A stretch of 15,594 bases of DNA, taken from Bacteroidota bacterium. Lineage in GTDB: Bacteria; Bacteroidota; Ignavibacteria; UBA10030; UBA8401. The notes under the pieces are model-generated. The model had not been told where the DNA came from, did no database searches, and was given only the letters and a program-made list of their open reading frames with translations. A program made the position numbers and the translations under genes. Positions 1 through 6,185 of the stretch are shown here, piece after piece. Position 1 is the first letter of the stretch. Every line of letters starts with the position of its first letter. Where the stretch lies: contig JAVBYA010000087.1 in the NCBI GenBank assembly GCA_030824295.1, forward strand, positions 1 to 15,594, read 5' to 3'.

Positions 1-1841
1 ATTCCGGAATAATAGGTCATGGCTCCGCGTCCGTTGGCGTAGGTTGCCGCAAGCGTGCTTCCGCCGAACACAGAAACATAATCCGGGTAATCTTCGCGAT
101 ACGCCGATCCCTGCAGTGTATCACCATAGGAGAACGTGATGCCGTTCAGGATCCCGGTGCCATTCACCGTGTAACTCCCCGACGCATCGTCCGTGTAGTC
201 CGCTTTCAGATAGTTGTTGAGGAATTCCCTGTCCGATTGGGACGGACCGGATAAGCGGTCCAGATCGTACGCCACTTCCGAGCCGCTCACAAAGAGCCGT
301 CCGCCCGCTTTCAGGAATGCCGCTGCCGCCGCTTGTTCCGACGCTCCGAAGGTCTCATCCGTGGAACTTTCGTCACCGAACAGCCAGATCACCGTGTGAT
401 AGTTCGTCAGTTTCACGGAACCGTCCGTCACCGCACTGTTGTGCGCCGTTTCGAAGCGGTGAGGGATGGAGAGTCCGGCGGTCATGGCGAACGGATGCGA
501 CGGAAGTTTGTAGCTTCCGCCGGTCCGGTCGAATCCGTCCACCACAAGGATCGTGTTCCCCGCAATGTTCGGACGGACGCCGTACGAATCGCTCGGTCCG
601 CTCTCGTTCGTGATGGATGCAGAATCGACTGCGGTCATCCGGAAAAAGACCGGTGTGGTCGATGTGATGCCGTTGAAGGAGTACGATGTCATGGTCCGGC
701 GAAGGGAGTCTTCGTTCCGCATCAGGGACCAGGTGGTGCCGTTCACGGACGAGTAGAGACGGTATCCTTTCAGGTCCGGTTCGGTGTTGGCCTTCCAGCG
801 GAGCGTTATCCGTTTGGTGGAATCGTTGAGCACGGAACGGAGGACCGGCGTTGCCGGTGCGACCACATCCTGCGCGGAGACCTCGAAGGGGACATAGACG
901 GTGTCCGCGTTCCCGTGCGTGTCGATCGCGTAGACCATCGCCTGATAGGGACCGGCGGGAAGTGCGGCGGCGTTGAGCGAGCCGTTGATGATGTTCTGCT
1001 TCACGCTCGTGCCGATGTTGCCGGTTCCGTTCGTTAGATAATAGATGTGGAGTGATGTCGTGGAGGTGAGCGTGAATGCAACGTTGGAATGGTCGTCGTT
1101 CGGTTTGCGGTCGAATTTATACCGGACGCCGTTTACAGTGGGAGTGTACACGACCGTCGACCGGTCCGACGACAGGATCTTATATCCCGTTTGATAGACG
1201 CCGTTATTGGAAGTGGGACCGCTGTTCGGTGCGGCATTGGCATTCACTTCCACCAGTTGTGCGACGATGTCGAAGAGTCCGGACACCTTACCGTTGGTGA
1301 ACTTGGTGGTGGAATTGTCCTGATGGAATTCCACAGAGATCACTTTGGGAGCCCAGGTATCGATGTACGGTTCCAGTCCGCCGGTCTTCCGGAGTGCGTT
1401 CATCTCCGAATCGAACGCACCGTCGACCAGATGAACATGTCCCAGACCGTCCAGGATGTTTCCCAGCACCGTGACCCCCTTGATCACGGATTGGCCGATG
1501 ACGAGGGAGGGGCTCGGTTCGATGTGGACGTACGCCAGATTCTTCGAGACGCCGTTCACCGTGCCGGCCACCCGCACGTAAGCGCTTGTGCCCGATTCAC
1601 TCGAGGGGGAGATCGCGGTGACGGTCCCATCGATGACGGAATAGACCGAGGAACCATCCGCTTTGGGAATGTCCGCTCCATTATGGAAGTGATTGCTGGT
1701 GAGCGTATTCCGGAATTCGCAGAATGTACCGGTGATACTTTGCGACGTGGTGAACGGTGTGACCGGCCATTGATAGCTGATCGTATCCTGCGCTGAGGCG
1801 GTGAGTGTGAACAACAGGATGATACAAGCGGATCTCATCAT
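1..1841 (-). CDS. Secreted M23-family peptidase with FN3 domain and C-terminal 'xanthan lyase'-like region (partial)
   Basis: The frame is open for 613 codons from the start to the left edge, so the C-terminus is missing. Residues 1-17 form a signal peptide (hydrophobic IILLFTLTASA, likely cut before QD), so the protein is exported. Residues about 45-140 match an M23/LytM metallopeptidase: HNGAD at 53-57 fits H-x3-D, YVH is at 104-106, and HVH at 135-137 fits the second zinc motif. The zinc ligands therefore look intact and peptidoglycan or peptide hydrolysis is plausible. Residues about 325-425 look like one FN3 domain. Residues about 429-550 (ILVVDGFDR, VIWLFGDES, GGRLFVSGSE) resemble the Rossmann/GATase-like module of Bacteroidota proteins annotated as xanthan lyase; that label is weak. 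AAGGTG lies 3 nt before the first ATG (1841) and 6 nt before a second ATG (1838), so either could be the start. It lies 66 bp after the phosphodiesterase gene on the same strand. Confidence 0.8.
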   Translation of the reverse strand, partial: MMRSACIILLFTLTASAQDTISYQWPVTPFTTSQSITGTFCEFRNTLTSNHFHNGADIPKADGSSVYSVIDGTVTAISPSSESGTSAYVRVAGTVNGVSKNLAYVHIEPSPSLVIGQSVIKGVTVLGNILDGLGHVHLVDGAFDSEMNALRKTGGLEPYIDTWAPKVISVEFHQDNSTTKFTNGKVSGLFDIVAQLVEVNANAAPNSGPTSNNGVYQTGYKILSSDRSTVVYTPTVNGVRYKFDRKPNDDHSNVAFTLTSTTSLHIYYLTNGTGNIGTSVKQNIINGSLNAAALPAGPYQAMVYAIDTHGNADTVYVPFEVSAQDVVAPATPVLRSVLNDSTKRITLRWKANTEPDLKGYRLYSSVNGTTWSLMRNEDSLRRTMTSYSFNGITSTTPVFFRMTAVDSASITNESGPSDSYGVRPNIAGNTILVVDGFDRTGGSYKLPSHPFAMTAGLSIPHRFETAHNSAVTDGSVKLTNYHTVIWLFGDESSTDETFGASEQAAAAAFLKAGGRLFVSGSEVAYDLDRLSGPSQSDREFLNNYLKADYTDDASGSYTVNGTGILNGITFSYGDTLQGSAYREDYPDYVSVFGGSTLAATYANGRGAMTYYSG

Positions 1842-1893
1842 AAGCACCTTTTTGCACGGATTGTTTTCAGTGGAACAGGTGAATCGCTGCACG

Positions 1894-1907
1894 ACCGCAG
1901 CTGCGGT
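1894..1907. repeat. 14-bp perfect palindrome after the phosphodiesterase gene
   Basis: ACCGCAGCTGCGGT is a perfect self-complementary sequence directly after the phosphodiesterase stop codon (1908-1910) and about 50 bp upstream of the M23 gene. It has no loop and no T-tract, so it is not a typical intrinsic terminator. It could be a protein-binding site or part of a weak mRNA 3' hairpin. Function unknown. Confidence 0.35.
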
Positions 1908-2669
1908 TCACTGCTTCTCGTTCAGGAGTTCGATCGTTTCGCGGACGAACCGCGGATCGTTGCAGATGATGCCGTCCACGGAGAGATCGAGCATCCGCTG
2001 CACGTCGCGTCCGGTGCGGACGCCGTACACATAGAGTGTGTATCCTGCATCATGGGTATCGGTCACAACGTCGCTGTTGATCTGGAACTTGGAGCAGACG
2101 AAGATGCGTGCGCGCGAGTTCTTAACGAGTGTGGAGGGGGATTTCCGGAAGTGGGTGATGGGATTATAGATCACACCGGTCACAATGGATTCGTCGATCT
2201 CGGCGATCTCGCGGATCATCTGATGATTGAAGGAGGTGAAGAGGACTTTCGGGAGCACTTTCGCTTTTTCGGCCTCCATCACCACCAATTCCACGGCAGA
2301 GGTGTCACCGCTGCTCACCACATCCGGTTTGATCTCGATGTTCAACCGAAGGTCCTTCTTCAGCAGCGGGAAGACATCCTTCAGCAGCGGGATCCGTTCC
2401 CGGCTGAATTTCGGTGAGAGCCACGAACCGTTATCGATCATCGTAAGCTGGCGGGAGTGCTTCTGGTTCACCGCGCCGTTCCCGTTGGAGGTCCGCTGGA
2501 GCCGCCGGTCGTGGAATACCACCGGTACATTGTCCGCAGAAAGGCGAACATCCAGCTCGATCATATCGCTCTTCGCTTCGATCGCTTTCTGGAACGCCGC
2601 CATGGAGTTCTCGGGGGCTTCATCCGAGAATCCGCGGTGTGCAATGATGAGCGGTGTCGTCTGGGCCAT
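1908..2669 (-). CDS. Glycerophosphodiester phosphodiesterase (GDPD family, cytoplasmic)
   Basis: The 253-residue product has the GDPD TIM-barrel signature. HRG is at 11-13, EN at 20-21, ELDV at 38-41, the catalytic-type HD at 53-54, NIEIKP at 110-115 and VDGIICNDP near 231-239. Family enzymes hydrolyse glycerophosphodiesters such as glycerophosphoglycerol or glycerophosphoethanolamine to sn-glycerol-3-phosphate plus an alcohol, with a divalent metal held by the Glu/Asp residues. There is no signal peptide, so it is a UgpQ-like cytoplasmic form. Length is normal for the family. The ATG at 2669 directly precedes the conserved first strand, but no good Shine-Dalgarno is visible before it. It lies 125 bp downstream of adk and 66 bp upstream of the secreted peptidase gene, and could be co-transcribed with both. 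Confidence 0.88.
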   Translation of the reverse strand: MAQTTPLIIAHRGFSDEAPENSMAAFQKAIEAKSDMIELDVRLSADNVPVVFHDRRLQRTSNGNGAVNQKHSRQLTMIDNGSWLSPKFSRERIPLLKDVFPLLKKDLRLNIEIKPDVVSSGDTSAVELVVMEAEKAKVLPKVLFTSFNHQMIREIAEIDESIVTGVIYNPITHFRKSPSTLVKNSRARIFVCSKFQINSDVVTDTHDAGYTLYVYGVRTGRDVQRMLDLSVDGIICNDPRFVRETIELLNEKQ

Positions 2670-2794
2670 GAAAGAAAGAGGTCGGTGTCTGAAAAGGACC
2701 GTTATCTGAACGTGAAGGGAAGTATTGAAACACCTTTCTTGATAGGCATTGAATCAATAGTTCAGTGAGTCAATGAATCAATTCCATTACTTTC

Positions 2795-3355
2795 TTATTG
2801 CAGCGCGTCGAGCATTCTCCGGGATATCTCTGTGACCGGACCTTCCCCGTTGATTGCGGAAAGGAGCCCGCGGGAGAGGAAATAATCCTTCACGGGAGCA
2901 GTGCTCTTCTTATAGATGGCGATGCGTTTCAGGATGGTCTCGGCGGTATCGTCGGCACGGTGTTCCGTTTCAGAGCGTATCAGCAATCGCTCCATGATAT
3001 GCTCTTCGGACACTTCGAGCGACAGCACACGTTTCAGCGTGATGTTAAGTTCCTTCATCATCCCTTCCAGTGCGGTCGCTTGCTCCACGGTGCGCGGGAA
3101 TCCGTCCAAAATGATGCCGTTCACGCAGCGCTGGGAAGTGAGGACGCCCCGGATCATCCCGATCATGATATCGTCCGGCACAAGATTGCCGGCATCCATC
3201 AGCACTTTGGCTTTGATGCCAAGGTCCGTCTGAAGCCGGATCTCTTCACGCAGCATGTCGCCGGTGGAGACGTGGGGGATGTGGAAGCGTTCGGAGAGGA
3301 TCTTTGCCTGAGTTCCTTTGCCGACGCCGGGAGGTCCGAATAATATTATATGCAT
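2795..3355 (-). CDS. adk: Adenylate kinase, short form
   Basis: The 186-residue protein catalyses ATP + AMP = 2 ADP in the cytoplasm. The P-loop GPPGVGKGT is at 7-15, the AMP-binding STGDMLREEI segment at 30-39, LDGFPRT at 83-89, and a short LID with RADD at 133-136. No zinc-finger Cys set is present, so this is the short-LID class found in many bacteria, close to 190 residues. The ATG at 3355 lies immediately before the first beta-strand (MHIILFGPPG). No clear Shine-Dalgarno precedes it; only 13 bp separate the start from the left inverted repeat of the GxxExxY cassette. If that cassette is an insertion, the ancestral order was rlmN-adk with almost no gap, and adk may now depend on read-through or on a promoter inside the cassette. 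Confidence 0.95.
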   Translation of the reverse strand: MHIILFGPPGVGKGTQAKILSERFHIPHVSTGDMLREEIRLQTDLGIKAKVLMDAGNLVPDDIMIGMIRGVLTSQRCVNGIILDGFPRTVEQATALEGMMKELNITLKRVLSLEVSEEHIMERLLIRSETEHRADDTAETILKRIAIYKKSTAPVKDYFLSRGLLSAINGEGPVTEISRRMLDALQ

Positions 3356-3368
3356 ACGAGTCTATCTA

Positions 3369-3393
3369 CCACAAAGGCACGAAAACACAAAAT
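3369..3393 (+). repeat. Left inverted terminal tract of the GxxExxY cassette
   Basis: The tract begins CCACAAAGGCACGAAAACAC and ends in AAAAT. It is built from an 8-bp motif (CACAAAGG, CACGAAAA, CACAAAAT). Its reverse complement aligns with the tract at 3796-3821: 21 of 26 aligned columns match, with one gap. Its last base is also the first base of the GxxExxY stop codon on the minus strand. Confidence 0.7.
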
Positions 3394-3794
3394 CAAAGGA
3401 TGATTCGTTTCGCTGCACCTTTGAACGTAGGAACGTTGAAATTGATGAGTAAGCCGATTCGATGTCGGGTTAATTTAAGATACGTGATAACTTGCGCTTG
3501 GAACACAGGGAGCATTTCATTGACAGCTTTCAGTTCAACCACTACTTTGCCTTCCACATACAGATCGATCCTGAATCCTTCATCCAAAATCTCCCCGTCA
3601 TAGATCACAGGGACCTTGAACTGCTGCTGAAAAGAGATATTTCGTTTAGCGAGTTCCTTACACAGGCAGGTTTCGTATACCGATTCCAAGAGCCCTGGAC
3701 CTAGCTGAATATAGACCTTATATGCACAATCGATGATCGCGGCTATCAATGTTTCTGTTTCATCATCGATAGGTTCGTACTGTTTTACATTCAT
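3393..3794 (-). CDS. GxxExxY protein (PD-(D/E)XK nuclease-like fold, unknown function)
   Basis: This 133-residue protein carries the motif that names the family, GLLESVY at 34-40 following LGPG. It also has a PD-(D/E)XK-like core: RID with D77, then VVVELKA with E87 and K89. It ends in the family-typical IGLLINFNVP segment at 113-122. The family (Pfam PDDEXK_3) is widespread in environmental bacteria, often in several copies per genome, and has no established function; nuclease activity is predicted from the fold only. The core residues are intact, so the gene is not obviously decayed. The start at 3794 gives the usual short N-terminus. No strong Shine-Dalgarno is seen; the AAGGACAC upstream belongs to the right inverted repeat. 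The gene fills the interval between two inverted CACnAAnn tracts. Confidence 0.85.
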   Translation of the reverse strand: MNVKQYEPIDDETETLIAAIIDCAYKVYIQLGPGLLESVYETCLCKELAKRNISFQQQFKVPVIYDGEILDEGFRIDLYVEGKVVVELKAVNEMLPVFQAQVITYLKLTRHRIGLLINFNVPTFKGAAKRIIL

Positions 3795-3795
3795 T

Positions 3796-3821
3796 ATTTG
3801 GTGCTTTTGTGTCCTTAGTGG
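3796..3821 (-). repeat. Right inverted terminal tract of the GxxExxY cassette
   Basis: Read on the minus strand it starts CCACTAAGGACACAAAAGCA and ends CCAAAT, one base before the GxxExxY ATG. It mirrors the tract at 3369-3393. The TAA inside CCACTAAGG (3815-3817) is the stop codon of rlmN. Confidence 0.7.
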
Positions 3822-4903
3822 TTATGTTCGTTCACTTTTTCTTTCACGGCGAGCTGCCCGCAGGCGGCATCGATATCCACTCCGGCGCTGTGGCGGATGA
3901 ACGTGATCACGTCATGGGCACGCAGCTGCTGCCAGAATTTCTCCAGTCCTTCCCTCGTTGCGCCGTGCAGGGATGCCGAGAACCCGGTCGGGTCGGTGAA
4001 CTCGATCGAGTGGAACGGGATCAGGTTCACGCGGCAGTCGAGCCGGCGGGATGCTTTCACCAGCAGCTGGACATCCTGCGGCGTATCGTTCACGCCGTCG
4101 AACACGATGTACTCCAGCATCACACTCTTCTTCGTCTTCTTATTATAGTATTCCAGAGCAGACAGCAGCTCTTCCGTGTTGAATTTCTTCGTGAGCGGCA
4201 TCAGCGTCGTCCGCACATCGTCCCGCAGGGAGTGGAGCGACAGTGCCAGTTTGATCTTCCGGTCCTCGTCCGCCATCTTCCGGATGTGGTTCGCATATCC
4301 GGCGGTGGAGAGGGTGATCCGTTTCGGACTGAGTCCCACACCGTGCTGATCGGTAAGGATCTCGACCGCCGACATCACACTGTCGTAGTTCAGCATCGGT
4401 TCGCCCATTCCCATGAAGACGATATTGGTGATCGGCTTCTCCGATGCCGCTTGCGCGGTGAGGTACTGATTGACGATCTCACCGGTGCTCAGATTCCGAA
4501 TGAAGCCCATGCTCGCTGTAGCACAGAACGCACAATCCAGAGCGCAGCCGATCTGCGTGGAGATGCAGAGCGTCATCCGCTCTTCTGCATCCACGGCCGT
4601 TGTGCGCGGCGGTATCAGCACTGTTTCGATCTTCTTCCCGTCCGCCAGTTCGTAGAGGAACTTCACCGTCCCGTCCACGGCAGAGGTCTGGAACGTTGCA
4701 ACGGAAAACTGCCCGATTTCTGCCGTTTCCGATAATTTTTGGCGCAACGGTACCGACAGGTTCGTCATGGCATCGAAGGAGTTCACCCGGTACTTGTACA
4801 GCCATTGATAGATCTGGGCTGCACGGTATTTCGGTTCTCCGATCGAGGCAATGAACTGTTCCAGCCCGCCGAGCGTCAATCCTCTGAGTTGAACATTGGC
4901 CAT
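3815..4903 (-). CDS. rlmN: Dual-specificity RNA (adenine-C2) methyltransferase RlmN
   Basis: This 362-residue radical-SAM enzyme methylates C2 of A2503 in 23S rRNA and of A37 in some tRNAs. The CxxxCxxC cluster ligands are C120, C124 and C127. The SAM-binding GMGEP is at 165-169. The two mechanistic cysteines are present: C113 in TLCISTQIGC, and C348 in the C-terminal DIDAACGQL (equivalent to C118 and C355 of the E. coli enzyme). The N-terminal LRGLTLGGLEQF and YRAAQIYQWLY segments are typical, so the ATG at 4903 fits. No Shine-Dalgarno exists; nine T residues lie directly upstream, following a hairpin. The last codons (NH-stop) fall inside the right repeat of the neighbouring cassette. It is the first gene of the minus-strand block. 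Confidence 0.95.
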   Translation of the reverse strand: MANVQLRGLTLGGLEQFIASIGEPKYRAAQIYQWLYKYRVNSFDAMTNLSVPLRQKLSETAEIGQFSVATFQTSAVDGTVKFLYELADGKKIETVLIPPRTTAVDAEERMTLCISTQIGCALDCAFCATASMGFIRNLSTGEIVNQYLTAQAASEKPITNIVFMGMGEPMLNYDSVMSAVEILTDQHGVGLSPKRITLSTAGYANHIRKMADEDRKIKLALSLHSLRDDVRTTLMPLTKKFNTEELLSALEYYNKKTKKSVMLEYIVFDGVNDTPQDVQLLVKASRRLDCRVNLIPFHSIEFTDPTGFSASLHGATREGLEKFWQQLRAHDVITFIRHSAGVDIDAACGQLAVKEKVNEHNH

Positions 4904-4948
4904 AAGAAAAAAAAATTAGACTTGGAGGCTGTGACACCAACCAAGTCT
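4904..4948 (-). terminator. Terminator-like hairpin plus U9 in the rlmN leader (possible attenuator)
   Basis: On the minus strand AGACTTGG (4948-4941) pairs perfectly with CCAAGTCT (4925-4918) across a 15-nt loop. The loop can extend the helix (GGU with GCC). It is followed by AA, nine T residues, CTT and then the rlmN ATG. This has the shape of an intrinsic terminator but stands at the start codon. No minus-strand gene lies upstream for it to terminate, so a leader attenuator or the 3' end of a small RNA is likelier. The structure is visible; the function is inferred. Confidence 0.55.
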
Positions 4949-4953
4949 GCCAC

Positions 4954-4982
4954 AAAATAGGAAAAATGGGTAAGGGATGCAA
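4954..4982 (-). promoter_or_regulatory. Candidate rlmN promoter
   Basis: On the minus strand TTGCAT (4982-4977) and TATTTT (4959-4954) are separated by 17 nt. Transcription would start near 4947, at the foot of the leader hairpin. Matches to the sigma-70 consensus are only moderate (3/6 and 4/6), and a Bacteroidota-type promoter would look different. Confidence 0.3.
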
Positions 4983-5313
4983 TCGCAGGAGACAAATCAG
5001 GTGCATTTCTTACTTTTTTGTTCATTTCACCCTCTTTTGCCCGCACGGCTTTGCGTTCCCTGATCATTGCATCTTAGAAAAGGTTCACTTTTCGCGATTT
5101 AGGGAAGATTTTCTACGGTTTGGATCTGCATCAAGTATCCTTCCGTTTGAGTACTTGGTGGCACTGTCCGATGAACGTCCATTCTTTTTTAGATCGGAAC
5201 ATCCGAAACGTTTTCGGGTGACAAGGTCGCCAGCTTTCTTGCAGGACAATGCAATTCCCTCTTCGGACAATCGAAAATTCCACCGAACAGAAAAAGATTG
5301 AGTAGGTTGCATC
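4983..5313. other. Gene-free divergent intergenic region
   Basis: About 330 bp between the rlmN promoter zone and the RAYT gene, visibly more A/T-rich than the coding neighbours. Several short open frames exist on both strands, but none gives a recognisable or compositionally convincing protein. One short palindrome is present (CCGAAA at 5203-5208 with TTTCGG at 5212-5217, 3-nt loop), without a T-tract. I see no RNA gene or complete element here. Confidence 0.5.
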
Positions 5314-5799
5314 GTGAGCACGATCCGTGAAAAAAAGCATCGCTTACCCAGGCAGTGCTATGGTGGCTTTGTTTGCGCAGCATTCACAGCAAACATCTTT
5401 AACAGAAGAACTCCTTTTCTTTCGACGGAAGTGGTCCGGCGATTCGAGACCATTCTATTGGAAGAACTGACAAAGTATCATTGTTCTACCTATGCTTATG
5501 TGTTTATGCCGGATCATGTTCACATCATCATTGCCGGAGAGTCCGAAACATCCTCCATTCTCGATTGTGTGAACATGTTCAAACAGAGGACCGGTTACTG
5601 GTTCTACAAGAACTTGAGGGAAATCCGCTGGCAAAAAGACTACTATGACCACATCATCCGCAGTGAAAGGGATCTGTCGAATCAGGTCCGCTACATCCTG
5701 TTAAATCCCGTCCGCGCCGGCCTGGTGAAAACATGGACCTCGTACCCCTTCAAAGGTTCAACAAAGTACGACCTTTCAAGTTTTCCGACTGAACTCTAG
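5314..5799 (+). CDS. REP-associated tyrosine transposase (RAYT, IS200/Y1 HUH family)
   Basis: This 161-residue protein has the Y1 transposase hallmarks. MPDHVHIII at 65-73 contains the HUH metal site (H68, H70). WQKDYYDHIIR at 106-116 holds candidate catalytic tyrosines (Y110/Y111). VRYILLNPVRAGLV at 126-139 is the C-terminal RAYT signature. RAYTs are domesticated single-strand nucleases that recognise REP palindromes, usually with a GTAG foot; here a palindrome array begins two bases after the stop. An in-frame TGA at 5299 forces a start between 5302 and 5314, so GTG at 5314 is the choice. AGG at 5304-5306 gives a weak ribosome site 7 nt upstream. The frame is intact with no decay. The stop lies in CTAG, which merges with the first palindrome's foot. 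Confidence 0.93.
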   Translation: MSTIREKKHRLPRQCYGGFVCAAFTANIFNRRTPFLSTEVVRRFETILLEELTKYHCSTYAYVFMPDHVHIIIAGESETSSILDCVNMFKQRTGYWFYKNLREIRWQKDYYDHIIRSERDLSNQVRYILLNPVRAGLVKTWTSYPFKGSTKYDLSSFPTEL

Positions 5800-5801
5800 T
5801 A

Positions 5802-6152
5802 TCCGCGGGCTTTATGCCCGCGTATGTTGCGGCCATTTCCTCCGCGGGCTTTACGCCCGCCTATGTTGCGGCCATTTCCTTCGCGGGCTTTATGCCCGCG
5901 TATGTTGCGGCCATTTCCTCCGCGGGCTTTACGCCCGCCTACGTTGCGGCCATTTCCTTCGCGGGCTTTATGCCCGCGTAAGTACCTGCCGTTGCCTTTC
6001 TCGGGTTTTACACCCGCGCAAGTTCCTGCCGTTTCTTCCGCGAGCTTCCCGTCCATGCCAGTTCCTGTCGTTTCTTCCGCGAGCTTCCCGTCCATGCCAG
6101 TCCCTGCCTTTGCTTCCGCGGTTTTTTACCCGCGCAAGATTCGGACCTTATT
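5802..6152 (+). repeat. Nine-unit 39-bp palindromic (REP-like) tandem array
   Basis: Units start at 5802, 5841, 5880, 5919, 5958, 5997, 6036, 6075 and 6114, exactly 39 bp apart. The full units 1-5 carry CGCGGGC, a TTTAT or TTTAC loop, then GCCCGCG or GCCCGCC, followed by a linker such as TATGTTGCGGCCATTTCC. Unit 6 keeps a shorter stem (CGGGT/ACCCG). Units 7 and 8 have lost the palindrome and are near-copies of each other. Unit 9 regains CGCGG/CCGCG. The whole unit repeats, so there is no repeat/spacer split. The array starts right behind the RAYT gene, its probable partner. Confidence 0.88.
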
Positions 6153-6185
6153 TTCGTTAGTGTTTCAACGGTTAGCGGCAGCAAC

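Larger units (their letters stand above)
3369..3821 (-). mobile_element. Putative GxxExxY mini-cassette bounded by imperfect inverted repeats
   Basis: A single 133-codon gene occupies almost the whole interval. An inverted pair of A-rich CACnAAnn tracts stands at its two ends. The unit is wedged between the rlmN stop and the adk start, which look as if they were once adjacent. No transposase is encoded and I see no clear target-site duplication. Calling it mobile is an inference from the termini and placement. The alternative is that the tracts are ordinary flanking repeats that travel with this gene family by recombination. Confidence 0.45.

Noticed and set aside
333..1796. Two long plus-strand open frames opposite the secreted M23 protein
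   Set aside because: The minus-strand frame is continuous, starts with a signal peptide and carries M23 and FN3 motifs; the plus frames have none.
2745..2790. Repeated GAATCAAT motif between adk and the phosphodiesterase gene
   Set aside because: Two short A/T-rich copies only, with no consistent stem or T-tract. Too weak to call a terminator or operator.
3361..3830. Target-site duplication around the GxxExxY cassette
   Set aside because: The bases outside the two tracts (ATCTA on the left, TTATG on the right) show no convincing duplication, so none is claimed.
5085..5321. 78-codon minus-strand frame in the divergent intergenic region
   Set aside because: No recognisable motif or convincing composition, and it overlaps the RAYT start.
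5802..6152. CRISPR array
   Set aside because: The entire 39-bp period is repeated, without constant repeats separated by unique spacers. No cas genes are present, and the units contain REP-type hairpins next to a RAYT.
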